Below, one piece after another: positions 36,740 through 44,864 of a DNA stretch of 64,000 bases. Position numbers and translations under genes: made by a program. Positions within the stretch are counted from its first letter, which is position 1; the number at the start of each line of letters is the position of its first letter. A model generated the notes under the pieces. That model had not been told where the DNA came from and did no database searches. It worked only from the letters and a program-made list of their open reading frames with translations. This stretch comes from Undibacterium hunanense (lineage in GTDB: Bacteria > Pseudomonadota > Gammaproteobacteria > Burkholderiales > Burkholderiaceae_D), in the NCBI RefSeq assembly GCF_014284335.1, contig NZ_JACOGF010000016.1, positions 62,001 to 126,000 on the forward strand, written 5' to 3'.

Positions 36740-38218
36740 ATGACAAGACTGATCGCATCACTCTTCCTGGCCGGCAGTTTGGCCGGGACGGTAACAGATA
36801 GTTTTTCTGCAAATCTCAGTGATACTACCGTGTCTAACCCGTCCCCGGCCACAGACATCAGGCAGCAAATTGACCGTTATGTGAAAAGCGAAATGCAAGA
36901 GCGACGCATACCGGGCATGCAATTGGCCGTAGTCAAGGGCGGCAAGATTGTTCTGTTGCAGTCATATGGGCTGGCGGAGATTCCCAACGCGGTTGCAGTC
37001 AATGATCAGAATGTGTTTTCCATCAATTCTGCAACCAAGTCGTTTACTGGCGTAGCCATCATGCAATTGGTGGAAGACGGCAAACTGGATCTGTCGGCAC
37101 CGGTGTCGCGTTATCTGGATGGTTTGCCGGTCGCCTGGCAGACGGTAACTGTCAGGCAGTTGCTTACGCATACATCAGGTATTCCTGACATCATCAGCAG
37201 CAAAATACCATCGCTGGCGACGCCGCAAGAAGTCGACGCTGCCTGGGCAGCGATTCAAACCTGGCCTATGGAATTCAAGACGGGTGAGCGCTATCGCTAC
37301 AACCAGACCAATTATATTTTGCTGGGCAAGATGATTGACCGGTTGAGTGGCATGCCGTTTATCGATTTTTTCCAGCAGCGCCAGTTTGCCGTGGCCGGTA
37401 TGCGTAGCGTTGGCTTTGGTGATTCACGCGATGTCATTCCACGCAAGGCGGTATCGTACCGATATGAAGGACAGAGTACCAACCTGAAGCATGTCGTTGA
37501 GGTTTTTCCTCCTTTCTTGCGCACTGGTGCGGGCATGAACAGCAGTGCTGAAGATATTGCCAACTGGCTCATCGCGCTGCAACAGGGCAAACTGATTTCT
37601 GCCGCAGGTTTAAAACAACTCTGGACGCCCGGTACTTTCAATAACGGTAAACCGACTGTGTGGGCGCTTGGCTGGCCAGTGGTGCGCCAGGGTGACTATG
37701 CTGCCGTTGCCGGTATGGGCGGGGCGCGTTCGGCGTTTTATGTGTATCCCGATCATGATCTTGCCATTGTCACGCTGACCAATCTGGCAGGTGCCGAACC
37801 GCAGGCGATGATCGATGATATCGCCGGCTTCTATTTGCCGGGATTAAGAAAAGCGCACGGCGGCACTTACGCAGTACATCTTTTGCGTGAACAGATTGCA
37901 CAGAGTGGTTACGATGGACTGACGGACAAATTGAAAAAAATCAAAACCGACCAGGGTTTGCCCGATCCATCAGAAGATGAATTCAATTCCTGGGGATATC
38001 GTTTGCTTGGCAAGAAGCTGGCCGATCAGGCCGTAGCGGTATTTGGCCTGGGGATACAGGTTTATCCCAACAGCGCCAACCTCCATGACAGCCTGGCAGA
38101 GGTATACGAGTTCAAGGCCGATACCGCATCAGCCGTAAAACATTATCGCTTGTCACTGGCGCTTGATTCACAGAACAGGCATGCGTCAGAGCGCCTGCAG
38201 GCGTTGAGTGCCAGGTAA
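36740..38218 (+). CDS. Exported serine hydrolase (beta-lactamase fold), short TPR-like tail
   Basis: 492 aa with a signal peptide (MTRLIASLFLAGSLAGTVTDSFSA). SxxK is in NSATKSFTG and the tyrosine motif in YRYNQTNYILLG. The usual HTG/KTG third motif is replaced by GMGGA in AAVAGMGGARSAF, a variation also seen in esterase-like members. The C-terminus has a TPR-like pair of helices (NLHDSLAEVYEFKADTASAVKHYRLSLALDSQ). It is a paralogue in design of the protein at 27312-29507, but shorter. Substrate unknown. No obvious operon partner. Confidence 0.85.
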   Translation: MTRLIASLFLAGSLAGTVTDSFSANLSDTTVSNPSPATDIRQQIDRYVKSEMQERRIPGMQLAVVKGGKIVLLQSYGLAEIPNAVAVNDQNVFSINSATKSFTGVAIMQLVEDGKLDLSAPVSRYLDGLPVAWQTVTVRQLLTHTSGIPDIISSKIPSLATPQEVDAAWAAIQTWPMEFKTGERYRYNQTNYILLGKMIDRLSGMPFIDFFQQRQFAVAGMRSVGFGDSRDVIPRKAVSYRYEGQSTNLKHVVEVFPPFLRTGAGMNSSAEDIANWLIALQQGKLISAAGLKQLWTPGTFNNGKPTVWALGWPVVRQGDYAAVAGMGGARSAFYVYPDHDLAIVTLTNLAGAEPQAMIDDIAGFYLPGLRKAHGGTYAVHLLREQIAQSGYDGLTDKLKKIKTDQGLPDPSEDEFNSWGYRLLGKKLADQAVAVFGLGIQVYPNSANLHDSLAEVYEFKADTASAVKHYRLSLALDSQNRHASERLQALSAR

Positions 38219-38381
38219 TGAATGCTGCTGCCACAGTCAGCCGGACGGCGATACACTTTCTATCATCAGGGATGGCACTGCTGCGCCCAGTTGACGGACT
38301 ATTGATGAATAAGTACAGTTGATACGTGCAGTTGCGTGTGTGGTTTATGACAGGCAAGAATATCAAATTGACGGGTAAACA

Positions 38382-38891
38382 ATGAATCCAGATCATGCTT
38401 TGGACGGTTTTCGCCTCGTGGGTACAGGTACGACATTTCAGTCGACAGACATATGCGACATGATCGCCGAATCCCAGTTGTTTGCCGACCTGGAATGGAA
38501 AGACATCCAGGCCCTGGCAAGTTACGTGCAATGCTATGAAGTGTCATCTGGCACCGTCGTCTTCAAGGAAGGCGATTCTGGCACCTACATGTTCTTGCTG
38601 GTGAAAGGCGAGGTCGAAATACTCAAGTCCGACCAGGACAGTGTCTTGCACAGCATCGTCCGGATAAGTAACGGCAAGACCGTGGGTGAGATGTCCATCA
38701 TCGATGGCGAAAAACGTTCTGCCACCTGCGTCGCCTCACAAACCAGCATCTTGTTGCTGCTGACCAAAGACAACTACGCACGCATCATCAAGGAAAAACC
38801 ATTACTGGCAGTCCACATCCTGGCGAAACTGGCAAAGCTGATGAGCCAGCGCCTGCGCAGCGTCAGTGGGCAACTGGTTGAGTATTTGTGA
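38382..38891 (+). CDS. Stand-alone cyclic-nucleotide-binding domain protein
   Basis: 169 aa, one cNMP-binding beta-barrel (about 40-150): SGTVVFKEGDSGTYMFLLVKGEVEIL and the phosphate-binding cassette NGKTVGEMSIIDGEKRSATCVASQTSILLLL. No DNA-binding or catalytic domain follows, so it is not a Crp-type regulator; it probably acts by protein contact. In the cassette, GEMSIIDGEKRSATC keeps the Glu and Arg needed for cyclic nucleotide binding. A repeat-derived hairpin with T5 directly downstream probably ends the transcript. Confidence 0.85.
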   Translation: MNPDHALDGFRLVGTGTTFQSTDICDMIAESQLFADLEWKDIQALASYVQCYEVSSGTVVFKEGDSGTYMFLLVKGEVEILKSDQDSVLHSIVRISNGKTVGEMSIIDGEKRSATCVASQTSILLLLTKDNYARIIKEKPLLAVHILAKLAKLMSQRLRSVSGQLVEYL

Positions 38892-38913
38892 GCACGATAG
38901 TAAATAGCCGCAC

Positions 38914-38934
38914 GTAGGGTGCGCTGCGCGCACC
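38914..38934. repeat. GTAGGGTGCGC palindromic repeat, copy 1 (also terminator-like)
   Basis: GTAGGGTGCGCTGCGCGCAC plus C. The GGTGCGC/GCGCACC stem is followed by GTTTTT, so this copy can serve as terminator of the upstream cyclic-nucleotide-binding gene. Confidence 0.75.
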
Positions 38935-39005
38935 GTTTTTGATACATGCATTTTCGTGATCAAATGCCCGTTTGTGCGATTAGAGCGTTAACGCACGTAG
39001 TACCT

Positions 39006-39026
39006 GTAGGGTGCGCTGAGCGCACC
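39006..39026. repeat. GTAGGGTGCGC palindromic repeat, copy 2
   Basis: The same 21-bp unit as copy 1 with a GA in place of GC at the centre, 92 bp downstream in the same orientation. Confidence 0.75.
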
Positions 39027-39050
39027 ATAGCAGTAAAGCCAGGCAAGTCC

Positions 39051-39071
39051 GGTGCGCTCAGCGCACCCTAC
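39051..39071. repeat. GTAGGGTGCGC palindromic repeat, copy 3 (inverted)
   Basis: The reverse complement of copy 2, ending GCGCACCCTAC. Copies 2 and 3 flank 24 bp and could form a long hairpin together. Confidence 0.75.
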
Positions 39072-39092
39072 TAAAAATTAGCAATTGCCGCA

Positions 39093-39329
39093 TTACTCCC
39101 GGTTAATCCGCTTCAACCTTTGCCCGAATACCGCCCAGATACAGTCTTCGCCATCGACATTACCGCAGATGACCCAGCCTGTGCCGGTCTTTTGTACCGT
39201 GGTTACGCATTCGAGTTCCGCGCCAAGTTTTTTGGCCCAGTTTTCGGCGGCGCTTCTGCCTTTGAAAAGTTCATTGCCTTCAAAAATCACGGTGCTGTCA
39301 AAGACGGGGGCGGCGAATACGGTGTTCAT
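39093..39329 (-). CDS. Hypothetical 78-aa protein
   Basis: Starts at ATG 39329 with AGGAA before it; further upstream in-frame codons lack such a site. The sequence NTVFAAPVFDSTVIFEGNELFKGRSAAENWAKKLGAELECVTTV looks like a small soluble alpha/beta domain with one Cys near GELEC and others in ICGNVDGEDCIW. Not recognised. No membrane segment. The stop is beside the repeat cluster. Confidence 0.6.
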   Translation of the reverse strand: MNTVFAAPVFDSTVIFEGNELFKGRSAAENWAKKLGAELECVTTVQKTGTGWVICGNVDGEDCIWAVFGQRLKRINRE

Positions 39330-39691
39330 GCGGGTTCCTGATGGTGATAAGCAATGCGGTGTGCAAGTGGGCATTGTAACGCAGCGTGTTATTCGCCTCG
39401 ACAATGCTGGCGAAGTTACTGGAACTCATTCCTATTGATGAAATGAGTTCTAAAAAAAGTCCTTCAACATAGCGATAGGCAGTATCGTGGATCAGGGCAT
39501 ATTCACTTATCTGTCCACCTATACCTGAATCCTATACTTTACGCTTGAAGTTTGAGAGAATTTGCTCGTCATTTTGACATATCAGCGCATACAGGCATGC
39601 TTGCTCTGCTTTTCTCTGCAATCAACCTGAAGTAACTGGTGTTCATTGATACCGACAATTCTTTCATACCCATTCATCAGAGGCATCTTAT
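39330..39691. other. Intergenic region with a dispersed palindromic repeat
   Basis: About 360 bp between divergent genes. It holds copy A of the 29-nt repeat (39422-39450) and presumably the promoter of the surface-protein gene. AGAGG lies just before that gene's ATG. No other structure was seen. Confidence 0.5.
39422..39450. repeat. 29-nt dispersed palindromic repeat, copy A
   Basis: A 9-bp inverted repeat GAACTCATT / AATGAGTTC around an 11-base centre CCTATTGATGA. Near-identical copy at 25444-25472; copy with the same arms but a different centre at 53312-53340. Confidence 0.75.
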
Positions 39692-41542
39692 ATGGCAACG
39701 GCTAGCGATATCCAAAATCTCTACATCGCTTATTTCAATCGTCCGGCAGACGTTGCGGGCCTGGCATACTGGCAAACATCCTCATTGTCCCTTGTGCAGA
39801 TTGCGCAAAGTTTTTCACAGCAAGCAGAATATGCCAGCGTCTTCTCCAGCTCGACGACAAGGCAAATAGTCAATAGCCTGTATATCAACATGTTCAACCA
39901 TAGTGCAGATGCTGCTGGCCTGAACTACTGGGAAAGCCAGATCTATAGCGGTGCAGTCAGTTTTGGCGGAGCAGCGATCGCCATCCTGAACGGTGCACTG
40001 GGCTCTGACCAGATCGCGATACAGGCCAAAAATACGACTGCGGCAGCGTTTACAAGCGCCATGGTCAATAATGCACAAGCCCAGGCTGCATACAATTCCA
40101 CCAATGGATCGTTTGGATTTGCCAAGACATGGCTGGCAGGTGTGGTCGATGCGTCGACCAGCGTTGCCGCGACCGGGGCACTGGCCACAACCACCAATAA
40201 TTATAAAACCACGGGTGGTGACACCGTAGTCCTGGGCGCTGGCACGCAGACATTAAATTTCTACAACACCAGTGGCAATGAAGTCGCAGTAATAGGCGGT
40301 ACCAGTCAAACAGTGAACCAGGTAGCAAAAACACCCGGTACGCTGACCGTGAATACGAGCAATAACAATACCGTTGGTCTTGCCGTCAACGGAACAAATG
40401 CAATGGGCGGCACCAATATTACATTGACCGATGCAGGCAAATCCAGTTTGTCTGCTGCTGCCCTGAACGGTGTTGGCACCGTCAACCTGTTTGCCGGTAA
40501 TGGCGAAGTGCTGATGCTTAGCCCAAGCGCAACTTTGACAGTCAACCAGGCGACAGCCGCCGCAACACTGAACGTCAATACTGCACAAAACGTGACAGTG
40601 AATCAGGCTTCGACTTCAGACATTATTCTTGGTGGCGTTGCTAACTACACCGTTACCGGCGGTACTACTGGTGCCATTACTGCCAATGGTACGGGTGGTT
40701 CTTTGAAGGTCATTGATACTGCCAACAACCACACGATTACCAGTTCGGTAGCCACCACGATTGATGCCAGTGTTGGCGCCGGTACTGCGGGTTACCATGC
40801 CGATACGCTGGCAGGCAGCGGTAACTTTACCGTTATTGGCGCCGGGTTCCAGAATATTAATGTGATCGACGGCGGTTTGGCAGGCAGCTTGAATGTGGTG
40901 ACGGCAGGCACCAATATGGTCGGATATTTTGAAGGCACTGGCGGTAACGCAGCAGTAAGTTTCACGCTAGGTGGTACAGGCATGGTCAGTATTTATACAA
41001 ATACCAGCCATATCACAACCGTCAACGGGGTCAGTGGCGTCAACAATTTTGTTTCTATCGGGGGTACTGGCACCATCACTTATAACGCAGCGCCCACCGG
41101 TAATAGTTTGCTCTTTGCCGGCGGATCAAACATTACCAGCATTAACCTGTCTGCCACCGGCAACGGTCTGGACGATATCCACCTCAATTCAGGTGGCGGC
41201 GTCAATCTGGGATCGGTCACAACCGGGCTGACCACCATAACCAACTTCAAAGCCTCGGGTGCCGATAAAATACACTGGGGTGCTTCAGCGACTTCTTTGA
41301 GCACGATGACTATCGCCTCATCCGACCTTGCCAGTCTGGCCGCCAATATCCAGGCGAATGTAGGCAGTTTGACGGCCAACGACGGCAAAGCATTCATCAT
41401 CACCGTCGCCAATGGCGCAGCCGCTGGTACCTATCTGTACCAACACGCCAACGCCTCAAGCTCAGTAGCTGTGAATGATCTGATCGTCAAACTGGTGGGC
41501 GCCGGTACGATAGTCGCCAGCGATTTGATGGGGGGGTATTAA
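39692..41542 (+). CDS. DUF4214 / beta-strand-repeat surface protein (S-layer or RTX-adhesin-like)
   Basis: 616 aa, no classical signal peptide. N-terminal DUF4214-like helical repeats (about 5-75: LYIAYFNRPADVAGLAYWQ and LYINMFNHSADAAGLNYWE). The remainder is Gly/Thr/Ala/Asn-rich beta-repeat sequence (NYTVTGGTTGAITANGTGG and many similar). The C-terminal segment is VAVNDLIVKLVGAGTIVASDLMGGY. The absence of cleavable signal, the acidic/glycine repeats and the hydrophobic C-terminus fit type I secretion, as for caulobacter RsaA-like S-layer proteins. No type I secretion genes are in the window. AGAGG precedes the ATG. Confidence 0.8.
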   Translation: MATASDIQNLYIAYFNRPADVAGLAYWQTSSLSLVQIAQSFSQQAEYASVFSSSTTRQIVNSLYINMFNHSADAAGLNYWESQIYSGAVSFGGAAIAILNGALGSDQIAIQAKNTTAAAFTSAMVNNAQAQAAYNSTNGSFGFAKTWLAGVVDASTSVAATGALATTTNNYKTTGGDTVVLGAGTQTLNFYNTSGNEVAVIGGTSQTVNQVAKTPGTLTVNTSNNNTVGLAVNGTNAMGGTNITLTDAGKSSLSAAALNGVGTVNLFAGNGEVLMLSPSATLTVNQATAAATLNVNTAQNVTVNQASTSDIILGGVANYTVTGGTTGAITANGTGGSLKVIDTANNHTITSSVATTIDASVGAGTAGYHADTLAGSGNFTVIGAGFQNINVIDGGLAGSLNVVTAGTNMVGYFEGTGGNAAVSFTLGGTGMVSIYTNTSHITTVNGVSGVNNFVSIGGTGTITYNAAPTGNSLLFAGGSNITSINLSATGNGLDDIHLNSGGGVNLGSVTTGLTTITNFKASGADKIHWGASATSLSTMTIASSDLASLAANIQANVGSLTANDGKAFIITVANGAAAGTYLYQHANASSSVAVNDLIVKLVGAGTIVASDLMGGY

Positions 41543-41614
41543 CGCGAGTTTGCTGCGGTATCGCCAGCGTTCTGATTTATTTGGGGAATTAGTCATCCCG
41601 GGCATTAGTTTGTT

Positions 41615-41646
41615 GTTGGCAGGTAGCTATAAAACCGCCTGCCAAC
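41615..41646 (+). terminator. Possible terminator hairpin of the surface-protein gene
   Basis: A 9-bp perfect inverted repeat GTTGGCAGG ... CCTGCCAAC with a 14-base loop, 73 bp after the stop. No T-run follows, so a factor-dependent or stability role is equally possible. Confidence 0.4.
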
Positions 41647-41939
41647 TTCTGCTAATCGCTAATTGAGGTTTTATTGGCACTTAGGCAAATAAACAAAATT
41701 GGCACACTCTTCAAATCGCGTCGCGGCAGCGAGAGCTATTTCTGTGGGATGACATGCCCGAGGATGTGATGGAAGTGATAATGCGTTTTGCCTCGAAAAT
41801 TGCAGCAGGACAAGTTTCTTTGTGTCACATGCGGGAATTGATAAAATTTGTGATATCTTACAGAAGCTCAACTATCCCCCTCATTCACTGGTTCTCCACG
41901 AAGAAACTGACAGTACAGAGTCTCTATTCAGGATGAGAG

Positions 41940-42049
41940 GCGGTTTTTACCGCTATGGGATGAGGTTCCTACAAAGATCCTCATAACATCGATTTGCTTT
42001 GCGCTGGAGCGAAGTCGCAAAGCAAGATTCCGGGTCGGTTATCCGACCC
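41940..42049 (+). ncRNA. Candidate structured RNA: four consecutive hairpins upstream of an 85-aa gene
   Basis: In order: GCGGT-tttt-ACCGC (41940-41953); ATGAGG ... CCTCAT (41960-41984, 13-base loop); TTGCTTTGCG ... CGCAAAGCAA (41994-42025, 10 bp perfect, 12-base loop); GGGTCGG-TTAT-CCGACCC (42032-42049). All four are perfect stems within 110 nt, with short linkers, about 105 nt upstream of a small gene with a good ribosome site. It does not match any riboswitch or RNA family that I can recall. It could be a 5' leader element or an independent small RNA. The strand is taken from the downstream gene and is uncertain because stems are symmetrical. Confidence 0.45.
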
Positions 42050-42154
42050 CAGCTTATCAAAAAGTACTCATGGCAACGCTATATCCGTCCAGTGATGGCT
42101 AACGCGAAGAGAACAATTGAAATGGTGCAATAAGTTAATTGAAAGGTGATTCAA

Positions 42155-42412
42155 ATGACTAAGCTAACTGATCCCCCCCTGAAAAATACGCTGATCGAGT
42201 ATTTGAATAGCATAGATTCAAATGCCAATATGCTGGAATTTCATAAAACCGACCCTGTTGTTGCAATGACTAATTTTGGCTTGAGCAACGTAGAGCAGGC
42301 CGCATTATTGTCTGGTAACAGAGTTGTTGTTGCCACTGTCGTTGGAATTTCGACTGATGCCGGGATTGCGCTTGATTCCATCGAGATCTTCCCGAACCCG
42401 AATCCTGTATAG
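42155..42412 (+). CDS. Small orphan protein with a LigA/NHLP-like helical segment
   Basis: 85 aa from ATG 42155 after GAAAGGTGA; an in-frame GTG at 42146 is less likely. The middle, FHKTDPVVAMTNFGLSNVEQAALLSGN, resembles the short helical 'dP..aL..fgLt..E..aLlsgd' module of extradiol-dioxygenase LigA subunits and of some peptide leaders. The tail (RVVVATVVGISTDAGIALDS, ending EIFPNPNPV) is hydrophobic. No dioxygenase or peptide-modifying gene is nearby. The resemblance is by eye and weak. Confidence 0.6.
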   Translation: MTKLTDPPLKNTLIEYLNSIDSNANMLEFHKTDPVVAMTNFGLSNVEQAALLSGNRVVVATVVGISTDAGIALDSIEIFPNPNPV

Positions 42413-42613
42413 ATACTAGCGCTACAAAAAGCGTGGCGTTATTAAAGTCACGGGCGGCTAGCCAGGCAATTGCACGCGCTTCATCACAGCGACGGCTACG
42501 CTCGCAGATGATGCGCTAGGGTATAGCCTGTCACCTGCGCAGTTGCCTCCGGCAATGATTGCTGCTGGCATCTGCTTATGACTGCGACGTGCCAGTGCCG
42601 GGGGATGTAATCA

Positions 42614-43588
42614 TCACACTCCCCACAGACGCCTTGCTTCTTCCGCAATCTCATCCGGAAACTCTTCCTGAAAAAATAGCTTCCCTTCTGGTACCACACG
42701 TATGCCGCGTGACTGTGGAAATAAGCGGTCAAGGTAATCTGCATCAGTCAGCGAAAACAGCGTGTCGCTGCCACCCCATACGATCTTGACGGGGATGCGG
42801 CTGCGCTTGAGTTCTGCTTCCACACCCGCCAATGGGTTGGGTTCCAGCGCCAGGTGAAAAGCATGGTATTGCTGGCGACGTAGCGGCGAGCTGACCAGCG
42901 GCGTGACGTAATAAGCGATGTTGGCGTCGCTAAACACGGCCGGGTTGTGGAACACCGCAGCACCAAAGCTGGCGCGTGCCTGCTTGCCGTCGATTAACCA
43001 TCTGGCGGTTTCGTCGGCCAGGGTACCGGCGCGTGCCATATTGATGGCTGGCAGCACACCTGCCGGCGGGCTGTCTGGTTCCACGTCGCAGTTTGTCAGC
43101 AACATGCTGCGCACGCGTTGTGGATGGTGCACGGCAAATAGTTGTGCCACTGCACCACCACTGTCGCTGGCCACGATATCAACTGCGCCGACCTGCAGGT
43201 GATCCAGCAAACTGATCAACATCCCCAACTGGGCATCGGCTGCCAGCAATTGTTGCGCGGGTACCTGTGTATAACCCAGCCCCATGAAGTCAGGCGCGAT
43301 ACAGCGGCGGTAAGGCGACAGCCTGTCTATCGCGCCACGCCACTGGAATCCATTCAGCGGTGCACCGTGCAAGAACAACGCAGCATCACCCTGGCCGCGT
43401 TCTACATAAGCGATTTTGCCAAAGGGCAAATTGGCAAAGCGGCGCATTGCAGCAAATGCGGCAGCGTCCGTCGTCTGCTGCAGTTTGCTCTGTTCAGCCG
43501 CTCTGGCCAACGCCGGTATTGCCAATGCCGTCGCAACACCGCTGGCGATGAGCGCAGGGGTAATTTGCAAAAAAAGCCGTCTTTTCAT
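42614..43588 (-). CDS. Exported alpha/beta hydrolase (haloalkane dehalogenase/epoxide hydrolase-like)
   Basis: 324 aa from ATG 43588, with AGGAG before it. Tat-like signal MKRRLFLQITPALIASGVATALAIPALARA. The alpha/beta fold begins ALFLHGAPLNGFQWRGAIDRL. The nucleophile elbow is VASDSGGAVAQLF, which in a GxDxG-like dehalogenase pattern may be either Asp or Ser-bearing (S-D-S-G). Late acid/His segments are VKIVWGGSDTLFSLTDADYLDRLFP and RVVPEGKLFFQEEFPDEIAEE; the expected catalytic His is not obvious there. Substrate unknown. An AraC-family gene runs divergently, 214 bp away. Confidence 0.82.
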   Translation of the reverse strand: MKRRLFLQITPALIASGVATALAIPALARAAEQSKLQQTTDAAAFAAMRRFANLPFGKIAYVERGQGDAALFLHGAPLNGFQWRGAIDRLSPYRRCIAPDFMGLGYTQVPAQQLLAADAQLGMLISLLDHLQVGAVDIVASDSGGAVAQLFAVHHPQRVRSMLLTNCDVEPDSPPAGVLPAINMARAGTLADETARWLIDGKQARASFGAAVFHNPAVFSDANIAYYVTPLVSSPLRRQQYHAFHLALEPNPLAGVEAELKRSRIPVKIVWGGSDTLFSLTDADYLDRLFPQSRGIRVVPEGKLFFQEEFPDEIAEEARRLWGV

Positions 43589-43802
43589 TTCAGTCTCCTG
43601 ATGGGGTTTGTTAGTGGCCTGTAACAGTGAAGACGATGCTAGCAACATTACTTTGTCACGGCGCGCACAAACAGCCGAACCTGAGCACAGACGGATGATT
43701 TGCGCTACATTAGTGTTTCTAAAGTGGCCCGGCGTTATTGAGCGAATCAGTGACTCTGAGCATCTAGTCAGGACACTTAGGTATGCATACTTAGAGGGCG
43801 CG

Positions 43803-44675
43803 ATGACCAGACCTGCATGCTATCCCCACCCACCGCCAGCACTGCTCAACAGCGCCGGCAGCCATGATCTGCCGCTGCTCGATGTGCTGACTTCACCAGT
43901 ACCAGTTGGCCTGTTCAATTCCCCTGTCGATGCCCGCCATGTACTCTGCCTGCATCTGGGGGACCCTGTGCCCGTGTCTTATGGCGCTGGCCGGTATGAA
44001 CGCCAGGGCGTGCGCCTGCACGGCCAGTTCTGTGTCGTGCCTGGTGGTTCCAGCACACGCTGGACACTGACCCGGCCCGCCACATCCTTGCTGCTGCGCC
44101 TGTCGCCGCAAATAGTCAACGACACCGCCGAAGCCATGAACCTGGGCAGGCAAAATACCCTGCTGGCGCCAGCCATACACATACGTGACCCACAGATAGA
44201 GCGCATAGGCTGGATGATGCAGGCCGAAGACCACGACGCCTATCCAGGCGGCCGTATTTTTGCCGACAGCCTGGCCGTCGCACTGGCTGCCCGCCTGTTT
44301 GCCGTGCAGTCACGCAAGCCATCAACCGACCCGGTAGCTGGCCGCAGCTTGCCAGCCTGGCGGCTGCGCCATGTCATCGATTATGTAGAGGCACATCTGG
44401 ATAGCGACCTCAGCCTCACCGAACTCGCCGTGGTGGCTGGCTTCAGCCTGTCACACTTCAAGTCACTGTTCCGGCAGGCTACAGGCATGCCCGTACACCG
44501 CTACGTCATGGAACGCAGCCTGCACCGCGCACGCCAGCTCATGGCGGAAGGCAAACAAAGCATGACAGACATCGCCATGGAAACAGGCTTCACCCACCCC
44601 AGCCACCTTACCCGCAGCATGCGGCGCGTGTTGGGTTTGAGTCCGGCGGAAATTCGGGGTGATTATTTATCGTAA
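43803..44675 (+). CDS. AraC-family transcriptional regulator
   Basis: 290 aa from ATG 43803, chosen because GAGGG precedes it and upstream in-frame sequence is unlike the family. Effector-like N-terminal half (HVLCLHLGDPVPVSYGAGRYERQGVRLHGQFCVVPGG) and two C-terminal helix-turn-helix motifs (SLTELAVVAGFSLSHFKSLFRQATGMPVHRYVMERSLHRAR ... IAMETGFTHPSHLTRSMRRVLG). Divergent from the exported hydrolase, its likely target. Confidence 0.92.
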   Translation: MTRPACYPHPPPALLNSAGSHDLPLLDVLTSPVPVGLFNSPVDARHVLCLHLGDPVPVSYGAGRYERQGVRLHGQFCVVPGGSSTRWTLTRPATSLLLRLSPQIVNDTAEAMNLGRQNTLLAPAIHIRDPQIERIGWMMQAEDHDAYPGGRIFADSLAVALAARLFAVQSRKPSTDPVAGRSLPAWRLRHVIDYVEAHLDSDLSLTELAVVAGFSLSHFKSLFRQATGMPVHRYVMERSLHRARQLMAEGKQSMTDIAMETGFTHPSHLTRSMRRVLGLSPAEIRGDYLS

Positions 44676-44864
44676 TTTGATGCAGGCAGATATGAGTATC
44701 TTGCAGATGGGGGCAAGCATGAATGCTGGGTGCCCATACTTTTCGCTTATAAATTTAGAGAGTGATTCGGTTTGCTGGCCCGTCAGCGTAGAAATGTATA
44801 TTGACGTTTTCACGCACGAATAAGTCACAATTAAAGGATCGAATTGGGTGTGTATATTTTTAAA

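Larger units (their letters stand above)
41543..42154. other. 612-bp non-coding stretch with hairpins
   Basis: No convincing gene. GTTGGCAGG / CCTGCCAAC (41615-41646) may end the surface-protein transcript. From 41940 to 42049 four consecutive hairpins occur (listed separately). The ribosome site GAAAGG of the following small gene is at the right end. Confidence 0.6.

Noticed and set aside
42496..42744. An 82-codon minus-strand frame overlapping the end of the exported hydrolase gene.
   Set aside because: Overlaps a supported gene and has an unnatural composition.
44676..44864. Attachment site, tRNA or integrase at the borders of the AT-rich operon.
   Set aside because: None was seen on either side, so the mechanism of acquisition is left open.
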